A DNA stretch of 64,000 nt from Eublepharis macularius (GCF_028583425.1 NC_072802.1:18857926-18921925), one strand, 5' to 3'; positions 43,518 through 55,639 are shown, numbered from the stretch's first letter. Translations and numbers: made by a program. Notes: a model not told the origin generated them from the sequence alone.

Positions 43518-45249
43518 ACAACCATTACTTACATCATGCCCTGCTTGAGAATACACCAAGAAACATCTACGGTACAGAGTGTCTCCCTTGAATTTCATGG
43601 CCTTTCCCCCCTCTATATAGTCCAAATGTCTTTCAGCTGAAGATACACCATGCTTATAATTTTTTGCATGTAAATAAATTTGTGTGTTTTATTTCTGCTG
43701 GTTAATATAGAGGTTTTGACTATTGGTTACTGTGGTTTTAAATGCAGTTCTCTGAAGTAAGAAGGAAGGGCGCTTGATAGGTGAATGGAGTGTGCTGTGA
43801 CTAGATGGTGGCTGTGCCCTCTGGGGCAGAGGGAGGTGCAGTTTTTAGTCAGAGTGCTGAGAGAAAAGTGTTTATTCTGTCAAGTTCAGTGTATCTGTGT
43901 GGAGTTCTGAGAAATTCTGTCTAGGTTTCACACACAGGGCAAACTCCGTGCGAGCCTGAGTCAGTCTGTGTCCATTTATTTATTTAATTCAGGCAAGCTG
44001 TGTGAATCTATGTCGGAGAGGAGTGTTTGTTCTGTTAGTGAAGATCTGTGTGGAGAAATTAGTCTTTCTGACTGGGCCTGTGAATATACCTTTAAGATTA
44101 TATGGCTATTTTGAAACCATCAAGCTTATAAACCTATTCAAAAATCAGTACTCAGCAATCATCATGCTTATGTACTTAAGTAAATTCTATTTTTAATTAA
44201 ACAAAAAAGTATCCTTTTTTTTTTACTTCACAGCCACCCCCCATGTACTAACCCTTCTGTCACACCACTGTCTATAACAAGCTTTCCTAAAATACCAGTT
44301 AAACAGAAGAGATCTAAAGCAAAAAACTTTAATGGCAGCAAAATCCTTTTTGGGAAGCAGCAATATATAGGTCACATAAACATGGCCAAACATGGTATTA
44401 GCAATGGGATTCAAACGCCAAAGAGAAGGTGTTCCAGGCATCCTGGGTAAAGCAGGGAACACCTGAAGCTCTCTCTGTGTGTAGAAAGACAGGAGTGTTG
44501 GTTGTGTGACCAGAGCCCTCCTGAGGTAAAAGTTTAAGGTAATGTAAGGAGCTGTAATTATGGTCCAAAGGCAAGGCAGGTTTAAAAACAACAACAAAAT
44601 AATTACAGTTCCTATGATATAATGGGATCGATAATACTGTTTCAGATATTCAACTGTTGTTAGAGTAGTCTGGGGACAGGCCATGCGCCGATATCTCTGC
44701 CTTGAAGGTTGGCACGGAATGTCTGAATGGAAAAGCGCTGCGTTTGAAATGATGGAAGGGATATTGACATTTGTTCCTGGAAGGCGAATGCATTCACACA
44801 GGCAAGCTGCACCTCCATGCTGCTGCAGTCATCAGGTGTTGTCTGTCACACAAGTGTGAACTGGCTAGTCTGGATGTCTCTTGAAGTCTGAAGTGGAGGG
44901 CATTTGGGATGGAGCCTGCAAGGAGATCCCATCTTGACCTGCCTCCCAATCATTTAGAGTCTTCTTTGAGAATGAAAATAATGGCTCCAGATGACTGGAA
45001 TTAATCCCTGGAATAAATATCTAGATTATTAGGACTGAGGTTGTTTCAAATGCAGGATGCATTTTATGTCCAGTGGGGAGTCAGTCCATGGTATCACGCA
45101 GCGGTTTTCCCTTTGCACACCCACTCACATAATTTAGAGCAACCCTTATAGAGCAGCCGGCAGGGTGCATTATCTACAGCAGAAGCTGCTAAAAGCTGGG
45201 CTGCAGCCAGCCACAAACTTCCCCAGGCAGAGGCAGCTGCAACAGGCAA
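43518..45249. other. Region upstream of the exchanger gene
   Basis: No TATA box or CpG island is evident close to exon 1; the sequence just upstream is CAG/GCAG-rich. The 153-residue minus-strand frame at 44223-44684 has hydrophobic stretches but no family resemblance and no splice support; I do not call it. The transcription start of the exchanger may lie here or in an unseen 5' exon. Confidence 0.4.
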
Positions 45250-45496
45250 ATGGAGAGGCCGAACTTTGGAAGGCAGGCTGCTCTGGGACCTTCCACTCCC
45301 CTTCTCCTGGCCCTGCCAGTAGTGGCTGCATTCGAGGGCTCTGTGATGCTGGAGTCTCTTGAGGATATTGACCTGGAGCAAAGCCAGGGGAATGACTCTG
45401 CAGCCCACCCGGTCTTCTTCTCCCTGGACTACCAGCATGTCCAGGTGCCATTCGAAATAACCTTGTGGATCATGCTGGCATCTCTGGCTAAAATAG
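45250..45496 (+). CDS. Na+/H+ exchanger exon 1 (start, signal region, first membrane segment)
   Basis: 82 codons plus one base. The ATG at 45250 has G at +4. The N terminus [13 protein letters not shown] leads into a hydrophobic [11 protein letters not shown] stretch (residues 18-28), a likely cleaved signal or first helix. An acidic extracellular segment follows with a possible N-glycosylation site (NDS, residue 48). Then comes the family hallmark [18 protein letters not shown] leading into the helix [12 protein letters not shown], matching the FPVLxxDYxxVRxPFEISLWILLA region of NHE1 and NHE2. The donor is g/gtatgc at 45497. The start is the only upstream in-frame ATG giving this layout; a longer 5' untranslated exon cannot be excluded. 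Confidence 0.85.
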
Positions 45497-45837
45497 GTAT
45501 GCTCCAATCTTTGCTGCTCCAGAGACAGGGACTCCAGTGGATGGTGCAATTTCTAAAGGGTGGCTTGGGGCAATATACATTTCATGGATGATGAGTCCAC
45601 ATCAGCTACTTTGTATAGTTTCTCTTTTTATTCTATAGCTTTTACAGTTGTTGACAGCTGTGTTTTAATTTTTATATCTTGTTTGGAAGATTGGGAGCCA
45701 CAACCACATTGGGCATTTTTTCATGGAGGGTTGGCCAATAAATATTTTCAATAGATAAGGGTTTTCAAATCAATAATAGTTTTCATTGTAACCATTATTA
45801 TTTCTAGATCACTTGGAAAGCAAACTGTACCATCAGT

Positions 45838-45990
45838 GGAGTTAGCCGTGTTAGTCTGTAGTTGCAAAATGGTAAAGAGTCCAGTTGCACCTTTAAGACT
45901 AGCCAACTTTATTGTTGCATAAGCTTTTGAGAGTTACAGCTCTCTTCGTCAGATACATGGAACCATACTGGACTCTTTACTATTGTACAA
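45838..45990 (-). repeat. Unclassified interspersed repeat
   Basis: The inverse of the family at 34380-34735: 'gttagccgtgttagtctgta' at one end and 'gcataagcttttgagagtta' then 'agctctcttcgtcagataca' at the other. It lies in intron 1. Confidence 0.65.
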
Positions 45991-47647
45991 TCAGTAAAAC
46001 TAAAGCCATGATATTCTGAGACAGTGTACCACTAAATGCTGGAGACAAGCCACAAAGGGAAGGCTGTTGGCTTTGTGCCACGTTTCAAAGCTTTCCAAAG
46101 GCTTCTTTCTCTGTTGGACTGAGATGGACATTTGATCCGATCTTGCCACACTCTTCTTATGCTCTTGTGGACCTTGTGCTGGAGGTGGGATGGCTAGGTT
46201 GATCTAAAGCAAATATTCTGTAAAATGCCCAACTGGATACCCTCTCTTCTCTTCTGAGCTAAGCCAGGCTTAATTTTAGAAGCCGCTTTTAAAGCCCTGT
46301 ACTGTGTGTAATTATTAAACATGATTATCAGAATTTTTTCTGATGCTTCTTTAAATTTTATGTGTGCTATTATACTATATGAATCCGTTGTTGTTGTTAC
46401 ATGTGGGCCTCCTTATGATCTTTTGAATCAAAAGGCAGGCTGCAGTCTGAAAAATACTTTTTTAAAAGGGCACATTTCTTTAAATGCTCATTTGACATTT
46501 TCTCTTATCCTTGCAAAAAAGCTGGCAAGGTTGGCTGTTGCTAGCGCTGCTATGGGAAGGGTACAGCATTCTAGGGATTTTGCAAATACTCTGCGTTGGT
46601 TTACAACGGCAAACAATGTTGTCGTTGTGAAAGGTGTCATTCTACTTCCACTGCTGAGAAAGGCAATACCCCAGGAAAGTGAAAAGAGCTCCGGCTGTAG
46701 ATTTATAATAAGCCATGATAGCATTTGTTCTTTGGGTTAAAGATAACACAAGAAAATCCTAGCTGTCCAAGAACTGGTTCAGAATCAGAACGCTTACTTT
46801 TTTCCTATGGAACCCAGGGCTCTTCAGTCTCAGTATTGATTGACATGCTTAGGATGGGCAGTAGCAGTTTATTAGACTGTATACCTCCTGCTGTGCATGA
46901 GCGGGGATGTACCCGTTCCCTGCTCAGCTTTGACGGCCCTGGGGGGTGGGGGAAGAGCTGTACCCTGAAGATCCATCTACTAGCTCATTTTAAAAAGGTA
47001 TCTCAAGAAGTTCAGACAGAAAAAAAAGGAGTGCTGAGATGGGGACCAGAAGAAAGTGCTAGATCAAGTACTAGAGTTACCATGTAAGCCTTTGAAGCTG
47101 CCACTCTGTGAGTACACAGGGGGCCCTAATCATTGCACTTAAAAGCCACCCTCTTCCATTGCCATATCTTCCCTTTCAGAGTCATAAAATAGCCCTGTCT
47201 TTCCAATGAGGCTGCAAAGATTTTTCTTATCCATTATTCAGATGCGCAAATTAGCTGTCCGCCTTGGCCAGATGTACCAAGGGTGGCTTTCAGAAGGTTG
47301 TATTGACATTTTCCGCTCATTTGAGGCATGAATGATCAGCATGTGTTAAAAATGGAATCTTTTATAATTAATAAGCCTTTCTTTGATTATGAGCCCTTGA
47401 AAGCTTGCTGGAAACATGGACAATCAACAGAGCTTTAAAAAAAAAAACACGCTGAAAAGTCTCAACCCTTGAAAAGATGATGCTGAGCTAGCCATATTGC
47501 CATCAAGGTATTTAATGACAATGTAAATGCTGGTAGCTTTTTAGACACACTGGCTGGGATCCAAAGACCTCGGGTGTGCTCAGATGGGGTTGCCTACCCT
47601 GCCTACACACCCAGACACAAACTATTATGTTACGTTGCACTGCACTG
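45991..47647. other. Intron 1, unique-looking stretch
   Basis: No repeat family recognised. The open frame of 139 residues at 46321-46740 lacks domains and splice support. 47260-47440 is AT-rich and may be non-coding conserved sequence, not testable here. Confidence 0.45.
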
Positions 47648-47755
47648 CACTGCACTATATATTATATTATATTATATTATATTATATTATATTATATTAT
47701 ATTATATTATATTATATTATATTATATTATATTATATTATATTATATTATATTAC
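47648..47755. repeat. Pentanucleotide microsatellite (ATATT)n
   Basis: About 20 uninterrupted units of ATATT, preceded by 'gcactgcactgcactgcact'. The very low divergence suggests it is length-variable. Confidence 0.95.
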
Positions 47756-48002
47756 TGGACTAGCTTTTTTGTCTTAAATGTCCTCCTGAGAAATAGACAT
47801 TTAACAAATGAAGATTTCCCAGGCATGCAGATAAATGATAACAAAAATCGCCCCTGCTTAGATTGCTGTCAACATATGGCAACGCTATTCCCGGTGTGGG
47901 TTGTGATCTTTTTTTGAGCAGTAGACTCTCTCTCCATGCAGGGATGGAAATCTAATTCAAGAAAAAGATAGGCCCCCTCTGATGATACAAGATTATGACT
48001 AT

Positions 48003-48768
48003 TGTTACGTCCCTTTACTTTCGCTAGGGTAGATTTTGCCTTTAATCTTTCCCTTACACCCTCTGGGTAGTTTGCTGCCACCAGGAATATTCCAAGATAT
48101 TTTATTTAAGGTTTCCCTTTAGAAACATGCCTAAGCGTCAGGCTCCTTCGTGGTTCTATGTGGCTCTGAGGATAGGAATAGGTTATAGCAATGACAGCTA
48201 CTCTGGGATATAACAAAAAAACCCACGTATTTTTTCAAGAAGCGCATCGGTTTCATAAAAGTAGTTCTCTTAAAGTTACTTCATTTAAACTCATTCATAC
48301 AGATCTCTTCTAAGGCTTCACACACAGTTAGCCTCTTTCTCTGACTCAATATTTCTCACAGACGTGCTTAAAGTTATTCAGGCTGCACACAGCTTGCCTG
48401 CTTTCTCTAGACTCAATATTTCTCTCACAGAAATGCTTAAAACTCCTCAGGCAGCACACAGCTGACCTCTCTTTCCCTGACTGAGTGTCCTTTCACAAAC
48501 ATGCTCAGTTCAGGTTCCACACAGGTTATATTTCTCTCATAAATACTTCAACATACTCAGGCAGCACACAGCCAGCCTGCCTTCTTCTGACTCAAACTTT
48601 GCTCTCTCTCTCTCTCTCTCTCAGTCTAAACTGCATTCACTCTGCCCACCCTCTCAGTCATCAACCAATCATATCACTCACTCATCCCTCTCCTTCACCC
48701 CCCACTCTTCACCGATCTCACACCAAGCATTTAAAGACACATGCACACATTTACTTGAAATCATTACA
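48003..48768 (-). repeat. LTR (3' LTR of the element), 766 bp
   Basis: Begins tgttacgtccc and ends tcattaca in window orientation. It includes several imperfect ~75-bp internal repeats built on 'caggcagcacacagc' and 'gactcaatatttctctcaca', and a (CT)n run. Confidence 0.9.
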
Positions 48769-49084
48769 AATCCCCTCCCCTTGTCCTTAAGCGGAACACA
48801 TGTCTTTTTCAGAAGAGTTGTGTGCAGCTTCCTCTGGCTTAGGGAATGTTTTATTGTCTCTGCAGTTCCGGTTAAGTCCATTTCTCACTCTTCTTGTGGT
48901 TTTTGGTTTAAAGTCTTGCGTTTCTTTATCCTGCATTCCTCCTCTGCTTGGGTATCAGCTTACTCTCTGGGATGTTTCACAGCTGGGCTGAGGTCATCTC
49001 GGCTTTGGCCTTGTCTACTAGGTCGTTGTTTGCTTCTTCTGGTTGTTTCTCTATCAATATTCTGTTCTTTTCTAAACAGTCTAT

Positions 49085-49905
49085 TTCTTGATGTATTGTC
49101 GAAGGCTTTCACGGCCGGAGAACGATGGTTGTTGTGGGTTTTCCGGGCTGTATTGCCGTGGTCTTGGCATTGTAGTTCCTGACGTTTCGCCAGCAGCTGT
49201 GGCTGGCATCTTCAGAGGTGTAGCACCAAAAGACAGAGATCTCTCAGTGTCACAGTGTGGAAAAGGTGTTGGCAGGTCATTTGTATCTACTCAGGAGGGG
49301 TGGGGTTGAGCTCAGTCATCCTGTAAGAGTTTCCCAGGGTGTGGAATGCTAATGGCGGGAGGCTTCACTGTATCCTGAGGATGTTCTTTTGCATATGGAT
49401 TGGTGCTTGATGTGCTAATCTTCTCTGCAGGGCTATTGTCGGGTGTAGAGTGTTTTGTTAGCCTGGTGTTTTTCAGAACTGGAAACCATGCTCTGTTCAT
49501 TCTTAAGGTTTCTTCTTTCCTGTTGAAGTTTTGCTTATGCTTGTGAATTTCAATGGCTTCCCTGTGCAGTCTGACAAAGTAGTTGGAAGTGTTGTCCAGT
49601 ATTTTGGTGTCCTGGAATAAGATACTGTGCCCTGTTTGAGTTAGGCTATGTTCAGCCACTGCTGATTTTTCAGGTTGTCCAAGTCTGCAGTGTCTTTCAT
49701 GTTCTTTTATTCTTGTCTGGATGCTACGCTTTGTGGTCCCGATGTAAACTTGTCCACAGCTGCAGGGTATATGGTATACTCCTGCAGAGGTGAGGGGTTT
49801 ACTGGAGGTTTCATTTGAGTTTGTTGAGTTTTTCGGGTCTCTAGTAGCTTCTTCATGCTGATCATCTGAATCAGTTCTAGTGACCTTCCTTACATGCTCA
49901 AGCAT
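49085..49905 (-). mobile_element. Penelope-like retroelement fragment with GIY-YIG endonuclease, nested in the LTR element
   Basis: The minus-strand frame 49312-49905 contains GVYHIPCSCGQVYIGTTKRS, then RIKEHERHCRLG and KSAVAEHSL, the GIY-YIG endonuclease motifs of Penelope-like elements, including the Cys pair before the second motif. The following non-coding end (49085-49310) carries 'cgccagcagctgtggctggc', common in reptile Penelope copies. The reverse transcriptase is not present, so it is a 5'-truncated copy. Confidence 0.88.
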
Positions 49906-49919
49906 TGTTTGCTTGGGTT

Positions 49920-50950
49920 GGTTCTTTAGACATTTGTAAGCTAAATGCCCTTTCAGACCACATACAAAACATCTTCAATCATTCCAGTATCCATCTTGGT
50001 TTCTTTCTATATTTTTATCCTTACTTTTTATAATCTCAGCTCTCTCATATGTTCCTTTGCTTTCCCCCTCTTGTCCTTTACTTGGTTTAAACTCTGGTTT
50101 ATAAGAATAGTCTTTTGAAATCCACTTATCAAAATAGTTTGTCAGTTTGGCACTAAAAGACTTAAATGACTTCTCTTTCTGAGGTACAAGGCTTCTAAAC
50201 TTCTTTCTGAAGTAATCAGCACCTAGCCTAAATCTGTCATATACTGCCTGTTTGTATTCAGCATAAACAACAGGTTTATCTGAGGGAAATGTGTTGTAGA
50301 TCTCAGCTAATTCCCCTCTAATTAAGCTGGGTAAATACTTCATATATTGGGTCTCTGGTATCCCCCAGTTCTGAGCAAATCTTTCAAAAGTGGACAGGAA
50401 AATTTGTGGATCTTCTCCTGACACATACACCATAAAATCTTTTGGGGTAACTCGAGGTAAATCAGCTCTGGGTTCAGAGTTTCCCTCCTTTTTGTCCCCA
50501 TTCTTAAGTCTCTCTCTTTCTAATTGTAATCTTTCTGCTTCCAAACTGGTTTGTCTTTCCATCTCTTGAACTCTTTCCACTTTTCCCTCTCAAGCTGTTT
50601 TTATTCTATTTCAGCTTCCCTTTCAAACTGTTTTTGTTCTATTTTTCGAGTTCTAAGTTCTGCTTCAATTTTCCCCATTCAAGCTGTTTTTGTTCTGCTT
50701 CAACTTTCAACTTTTCCTTTTCAAGCTGCTTTTGTTCATTCCACTTTCCCATCTCAAACTGTTTTTGTTCCCTCAAAAACTCTAAATATTCTGGACTAGG
50801 GTTGTACATTCCCTCAAGGTTTCTCTCCTCTGCAGTTCTGCTAGGCTCCACACTGCTTTGTATCAGTATAACTCTCAGTTCTTCTACACTTTTCCCCTCA
50901 TGAGGTAAATTTAACTCATTACACTTCTGAATCAGAGCCTCCTTTTTCAT
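49920..50950 (-). mobile_element. Gag-like region of the LTR element
   Basis: The minus-strand reading shows a charged coiled-coil region rich in E/Q/K, then a retroviral/SCAN-like capsid region (TPKDFMVYVSGEDPQIFLST, GELAEIYNTFPSDK), then a zinc knuckle of the form C-x2-C-x4-H-x4-C (CFVCGLKGHLAYKC). This composition fits Gypsy-group (Gmr1-like) gag. It is a fossil and is not intact as a unit. Confidence 0.8.
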
Positions 50951-51236
50951 CCCTATAAACTCTGCCGTTTTCTCTCTTTTACTTGTATTTCCTGCTACAA
51001 TTTTACTAAAATCCAGCAGATTATGTTCTCATAAATCCTACTAGTTCTTCTGTGTCTTTCCTTTATAACAGTTCTGTATTCCTCACAGAATTTAACTGAA
51101 CACTCTGTCTCTTTGGCTATCTGTCCCTTCAGAATGCCTTTCTCTTAGAATGTTCCCTCCTCCCAGGCTATTATATCCCACTTAAAATATTTTCTCCTCC
51201 TCAGGATGTTTGAAATCCCACCACTAAGCCTCCACT

Positions 51237-52004
51237 TGTTACGACCCTTACTTTTTCTTGGGTAGTTTTTTTCCTTTAATCTTTCCCTTAACACCCTCTG
51301 GGTAGTTTGCTGCCATCAGGAATATTATATTCCATGACATTTTATTTAAGGTTTCCCTTTAGAAACATGCCTAAGCGTCAGGCTCCTTTGTGATTCTATG
51401 TGGCCCTGAGGATAGGAATGGGATATAGCAATGACAGCTACTCTGGGATATAACAAAAAAAAACCCTTTTATTTTTTCAAGAAGCGTATTGGTTTCCTAA
51501 AAGTAGTTCTCGGTTCTTAAAGTTACTTCATTAAACTCATTCATACAGATCTCTTCTAAGGCTTCACACACAGCCCCTTTCTCTGACTCAATATTTCTCA
51601 CAGACGTGCTTAAAGTTATTCAGGCTGCACACAGCTTGCCTGCTTTCTCTAGACTCAATATTTCTCTCACAGAAATGCTTAAAACTCCTCAGGCAGCACA
51701 CAGCCGACCTCTCTTTCCCTGACTGAGTGTCCTTTCACAAACATGCTCAGTTCAGGTTCCACACAGGTTATATTTCTCTCATAAATACTTCAACATACTC
51801 AGGCAGCACACAGCCAGCCTGCCTTCTTCTGACTCAAATTTTGCTCTCTCTCTCTCTCAGTCTAAACTGCCTTCACTCCACCCACCCTCTCAGTCATCAA
51901 GCAATCATCTCACTCACTCATCCCTCTCCTTCACCCCCCACTCTTCACCGATCTCACACCAAGCATTTAAAGATACATGCACACATTTACATGAAATAAT
52001 TACA
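51237..52004 (-). repeat. LTR (5' LTR of the element), 768 bp
   Basis: Partner of 48003-48768 with the same internal repeats and a shorter (CT)n run. The length differs by two bases only. Confidence 0.9.
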
Positions 52005-52207
52005 ACTATATTTTCATTAAAATTAAAAAGAAACCTAAAGTTTAATTTTTCTAAATGTTTCTGTGGTTTTCTATTAATCTAAGTAAAAGGTTAAATATTG
52101 GGAACTTTGCACAAGAAAAAGGTGAAACAACACCCAAGGTCGTAGGCTTAGCCTGCACAGAATGGCACCCCTTGCTGCCATAACCCAGCAAAATGGTTTG
52201 TTATGGT

Positions 52208-52653
52208 CAGGGGTCATTTGTAGAAAAAGAGCTGGAGGATCTCATTAGCATAATTCATTAGCATAACTCATTAGCATATGCCATGCCTCTTGCCATCACC
52301 GGAAGTGTGTCATTCATATAACTGATTTGCATAGGCCACAAACCCCTGACATCACCTATTCTGGCTCTTTTGGACCCAATCCTGGCCATTCAGGACCGAA
52401 ATTGGGCCCAAAATGGCAAAAAGGAGCTTAAAATGGCTGAAAAGGGACACAAAATGGTCAGGATCTGGTTGCTGCTGAGTGGGAGAGTGATCCACCACTT
52501 GTCAGAGGCCCAATCCAGGCCGTTTTGGTCCCAATCCAGGCCAAAATCGGCCCAAAATGGCTGAGGCAGGTGGGTGGGGCCACCTGACATGTGACCTCTT
52601 TGGGGAACTGCCGGAACTGCATTCCTGTGTGTTCCCCCTCAAAATGAGCCCTG
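52208..52653. mobile_element. hAT-type MITE, third family (CAGGGGTCATTT...), complete
   Basis: 446 bp, starts CAGGGGTCATTTGTAG and ends AAAATGAGCCCTG. Perfect 8-bp target duplication GTTATGGT at 52200-52207 and 52654-52661. It contains three close copies of 'cattagcata' and repeated 'aaaatggc' words. Non-coding. Confidence 0.92.
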
Positions 52654-53289
52654 GTTATGGTTCACGAAAGGCTACTATTTGAAAACCCACTCCAGGCAGG
52701 TTTTACTAGTGCCACTGTTCTGTTGGAACTTAGAACTGCTGTTAGAACACAGGGGATTGCGGGGAGGGGGACAAACTTTTAGATGGATTAAGATGCGGGT
52801 ATGCCATTTACACAGGAGGGAAAACAGCAGTTCCGTAAGGGCTGTTTCAGGTTGCGAAAATGGTGCGGGGAGTACTAATCCCCCTTTCCCCACATGCTGC
52901 AGTCTTGATCTGAGTCAGGTTAGCATGCCTCTGGGAAGAATGGAACTCCAGAACACATTGCTCAAAGCAACCCTAAGAAAACGTGGGGAAAACGCAATGT
53001 GTAGTTAGGCCCTTTGAGGCGAAATTTGAACTTGGGACCTCCTGCTTATGCCGTTCTTATGGGTCTGGTAGGATTCAGGTGTTGCATTCTTTCAGAAGGT
53101 GGTTACGGTGATTGGAACACCATTCCAATGAGGAGTCCGAAGAGGCTGAGGTTTTTCTGTTGAGAAAAAAGACAATGAAAAGGGTGCGCGATAGAGATTG
53201 GTACTGTTATGCATGGGGTGGAGAAAGTGGACAGGGAGAACCTTTTCTGCCTCTGTCATAATACTTAAATTCAAGGGCATCCAATCAAA
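52654..53289. other. Intron 1, no feature recognised
   Basis: No named repeat or coding feature. Confidence 0.45.
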
Positions 53290-53622
53290 TTGATGGGCAA
53301 TAGATTCAGGATGGACGAAAGGAAGCACTTCTTCATTTAAGTACTGAAATTGTGAATACAGTGATGGCCTGTAGTATAGATGACTTAAAAAGGGGATGGA
53401 ACAGATTCATTGAGGAGAGGTCTACTAGCCAGGATGACTAAAGAGAGCCTCCACGTTCAGAGGCAGTAAACCTTAGAATACCAGTGCTAGGAGGCAACAT
53501 CAGTGGACGGCCTCTATGCGTTGTTGGTCCTCCAGGGCAACTGGCTGGCCCCAGTGTAAAACAGCGCACTGGGCTAGATGGACCATTGGTCTGATCCAAT
53601 AGGGCACCACTTATGTTCTTAT
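53290..53622 (+). mobile_element. CR1-type LINE 3' end next to exon 2
   Basis: Contains 'aggaggcaacatcagtgg', 'ggcaactggctggcccc', 'actgggctagatggaccat' and the terminal 'ttatgttcttat'. It ends 27 bp before the exon 2 acceptor, so the branch point must lie in or just after the LINE end. Confidence 0.85.
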
Positions 53623-53649
53623 AACAGTGTTGACTTTTGGCCTTGGCAG

Positions 53650-54113
53650 GTTTCCATCTGTTTGAAAAACTACCCTCAGTGGTACCCGAAAGCTGCCTGT
53701 TGATCTTTGTAGGGCTGATCATGGGAGGGATCATCTACGGACTAAACGACAAGTCCCCTCCGGTCATGGACAGTGATATCTTCTTCCTCTACCTCCTGCC
53801 GCCCATTGTCCTGGATGCAGGCTATTTCATGCCGAGTCGCCCTTTCTTCGAGAACATTGGGACAATCCTCTTGTATGCTGTGGTGGGAACGATATGGAAC
53901 GTCTTTGGCATTGGCTTCTCACTGTATGGGATATGCCAAGTGGAAATCTTCCAGCTGCATGATATATCACTACTCCACAATCTCTGGTTTAGTAGCCTGA
54001 TTGCTGCTGTGGACCCCGTCGCTGTGCTGTCGGTGTTTGAAGAGATACATGTCAATGAAAAGCTTCATATTTTGGTTTTCGGAGAATCTCTCCTCAATGA
54101 TGCTGTGACAGTT
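53650..54113 (+). CDS. Na+/H+ exchanger exon 2 (core transport helices)
   Basis: The acceptor ggccttggcag ends at 53649 and the donor gtgagt starts at 54114. The exon encodes [17 protein letters not shown], then [16 protein letters not shown], the segment linked to amiloride sensitivity in NHE1. Next come [18 protein letters not shown] and GESLLNDAV, the latter holding the Asn-Asp pair that forms the ion-binding centre in the family. All expected acidic residues of this region are present. The single large exon of about 464 bp corresponds to the large second coding exon of SLC9A genes. The upstream intron ends with a CR1-type LINE tail only 27 bp before the splice site. Confidence 0.95.
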
Positions 54114-54509
54114 GTGAGTACATTTTCTTGAGGGCTTTAATTTATGAAGCTGCTTGATACGGAATTAAAACATTGGCCTCTCTAAGGTCTTAGGCAGAGA
54201 AAGTTCTTTCTGGGTGAGTTACAGTTGTGGCTAGTAGTTTTCATCTACCAGAGGAGCCCTGTTTGGAGGTGCCTGCCAATGGCAGGCAATCTCCTAGCAA
54301 TTCATACCTCTGCCTGCCAATCACCTGCTGATTGGTCCAAAGAGGCAGGCCAGAGAAACGAACTTTTGCGCACCCATGTCCCTGGCCAATGATGTCATTT
54401 CCTGTGCGACCCAGAAGCGATGGCATTGCACCAGGGACAGTTCTTTAACAGTTGCCCCAAAACATAGAAAAAATGTGCTGCAAGTGATATCATCAGCCAG
54501 GGCTGTAGG

Positions 54510-54736
54510 TAGGGTTATCAGCCTCCAGGTAGTGGCTGGAGATCTCCCGGAATTACAACTGGTCTCCAGGCCACAGGGATCAGTTCACCAGGAGAAAATG
54601 GCTACTTTGGGGGGTGGACTCTATGGAATTATGCCATGCCAAGGTCCTTTCCCTCCCCAAACCCCTTTCTCCAGGTTTCTCCAGGTTTCACCCCCTAGAT
54701 CTCCAGGAATTTCCCAACTTGGAGCTGGCAACCCTA
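54510..54736. mobile_element. hAT-type MITE (TAGGGTTGCCAGC family), complete
   Basis: 227 bp with ends TAGGGTTATCAGCC and GGCAACCCTA. Perfect 8-bp target duplication GCTGTAGG (54502-54509; 54737-54744). The best-bounded member of the family here; it lies in intron 2. Confidence 0.93.
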
Positions 54737-54744
54737 GCTGTAGG

Positions 54745-55388
54745 CATAATGCCACAAGTAACCCTCACCTCCCACTGGTTGCCAGGGGGTCCTGGCAATC
54801 CTACATAAATCCCCTTTTATCTGGCTGGGCACCTAAACTCTGAATAGCTACACAATGTATAGAAATCGAACATGGGGAAGGGGGTTACTGAAGGGAAAAA
54901 AATCTCTGCCTGTTATATTTTAATATCTAACTATCAATTGTTTATCTGTCTACAAGGAGTTCAGCGAAACATGCAAAGTTCTCTCATCAATTTACGTTCC
55001 TATGATGTAGGTGAAGCTGAGAATAAGTGACTAAGCAAGGTCATTCAGTGAGCTTTATGGCTTTGAATTTGGGTTTCTAATCCTAGACTAAGGCTCTCAC
55101 CACAAGATCACATTTACTTGGTCTGTGAGTAACATTTTTGAAGGTGTTCAAAGTGTTTCCCATAGTAGTCCTTAGAACAGCCCTGTGCGGCAAGACTTCA
55201 CACCTTATTCTCTAAACTGCTATACTTCACTGGTTGTTAACAAGGGGAACTCATTGATAAAGGCCCAAGCAGGAATAAAATTCAAAAAGAGAGTCTGAAT
55301 TTCTCACATATCCTGCCACATTGTGGTCATGCCTGGTAATGACTTCTTTCCTGGTCTTCATTTTTTTTCATTGCTGTTTGTTTTCCAG
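54745..55388. other. Intron 2 remainder
   Basis: No recognised repeat. The last 20 bp supply the pyrimidine-rich tract of exon 3. Confidence 0.5.
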
Positions 55389-55639
55389 GTTTTGTACAAG
55401 CTGTTTCGATCCTATGCTGAAATGCCATCTATCAAAATGGTGGATGCGTTTGCAGGAATTGGGAAATTTTTTGTGGTTGGGATAGGTGGAGTTTTAGTTG
55501 GCCTCCTCTTTGGCATGATAGCTGCCTTTACCACGCGCTTCACCAAGAACATCCGCGTGATCGAGCCCCTTTTCGTCTTCCTCTACAGCTACCTCTCTTA
55601 TCTCACAGCAGAAATGTTCCACCTCTCGGGTATTGTGGC
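55389..55639 (+). CDS. Na+/H+ exchanger exon 3
   Basis: The acceptor ctgtttgttttccag ends at 55388; the donor gtaagt is at 55640 and splits an Ala codon (phase 2). The exon encodes [19 protein letters not shown], then [12 protein letters not shown] and [18 protein letters not shown], then [19 protein letters not shown]. This is the middle of the exchanger domain and is the part that agrees most clearly with NHE2. Confidence 0.95.

Larger units (their letters stand above)
48003..52004 (-). mobile_element. Gypsy-like LTR retrotransposon, fossil, with nested Penelope-like fragment
   Basis: Two LTRs (48003-48768 and 51237-52004), both TG...CA, are flanked by a perfect 5-bp target duplication ACTAT (47998-48002; 52005-52009). 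Orientation is minus: a purine tract (aaggggaggggatt on that strand) abuts the left LTR, and a primer-site-like TGGAGGC follows the right LTR. The internal part holds a gag-like region and a Penelope-like piece; I recognise no pol. The LTRs look very similar, so the insertion is young, but the element appears broken. It lies in intron 1, antisense to the exchanger. Confidence 0.9.

Noticed and set aside
44223-44684. 153-residue minus-strand ORF with hydrophobic segments
   Set aside because: No family resemblance, no splice signals in a gene-like layout, and length within chance for AT-rich DNA.
46321-46740. 139-residue ORF in intron 1
   Set aside because: No domain, low-complexity composition, no supporting context.
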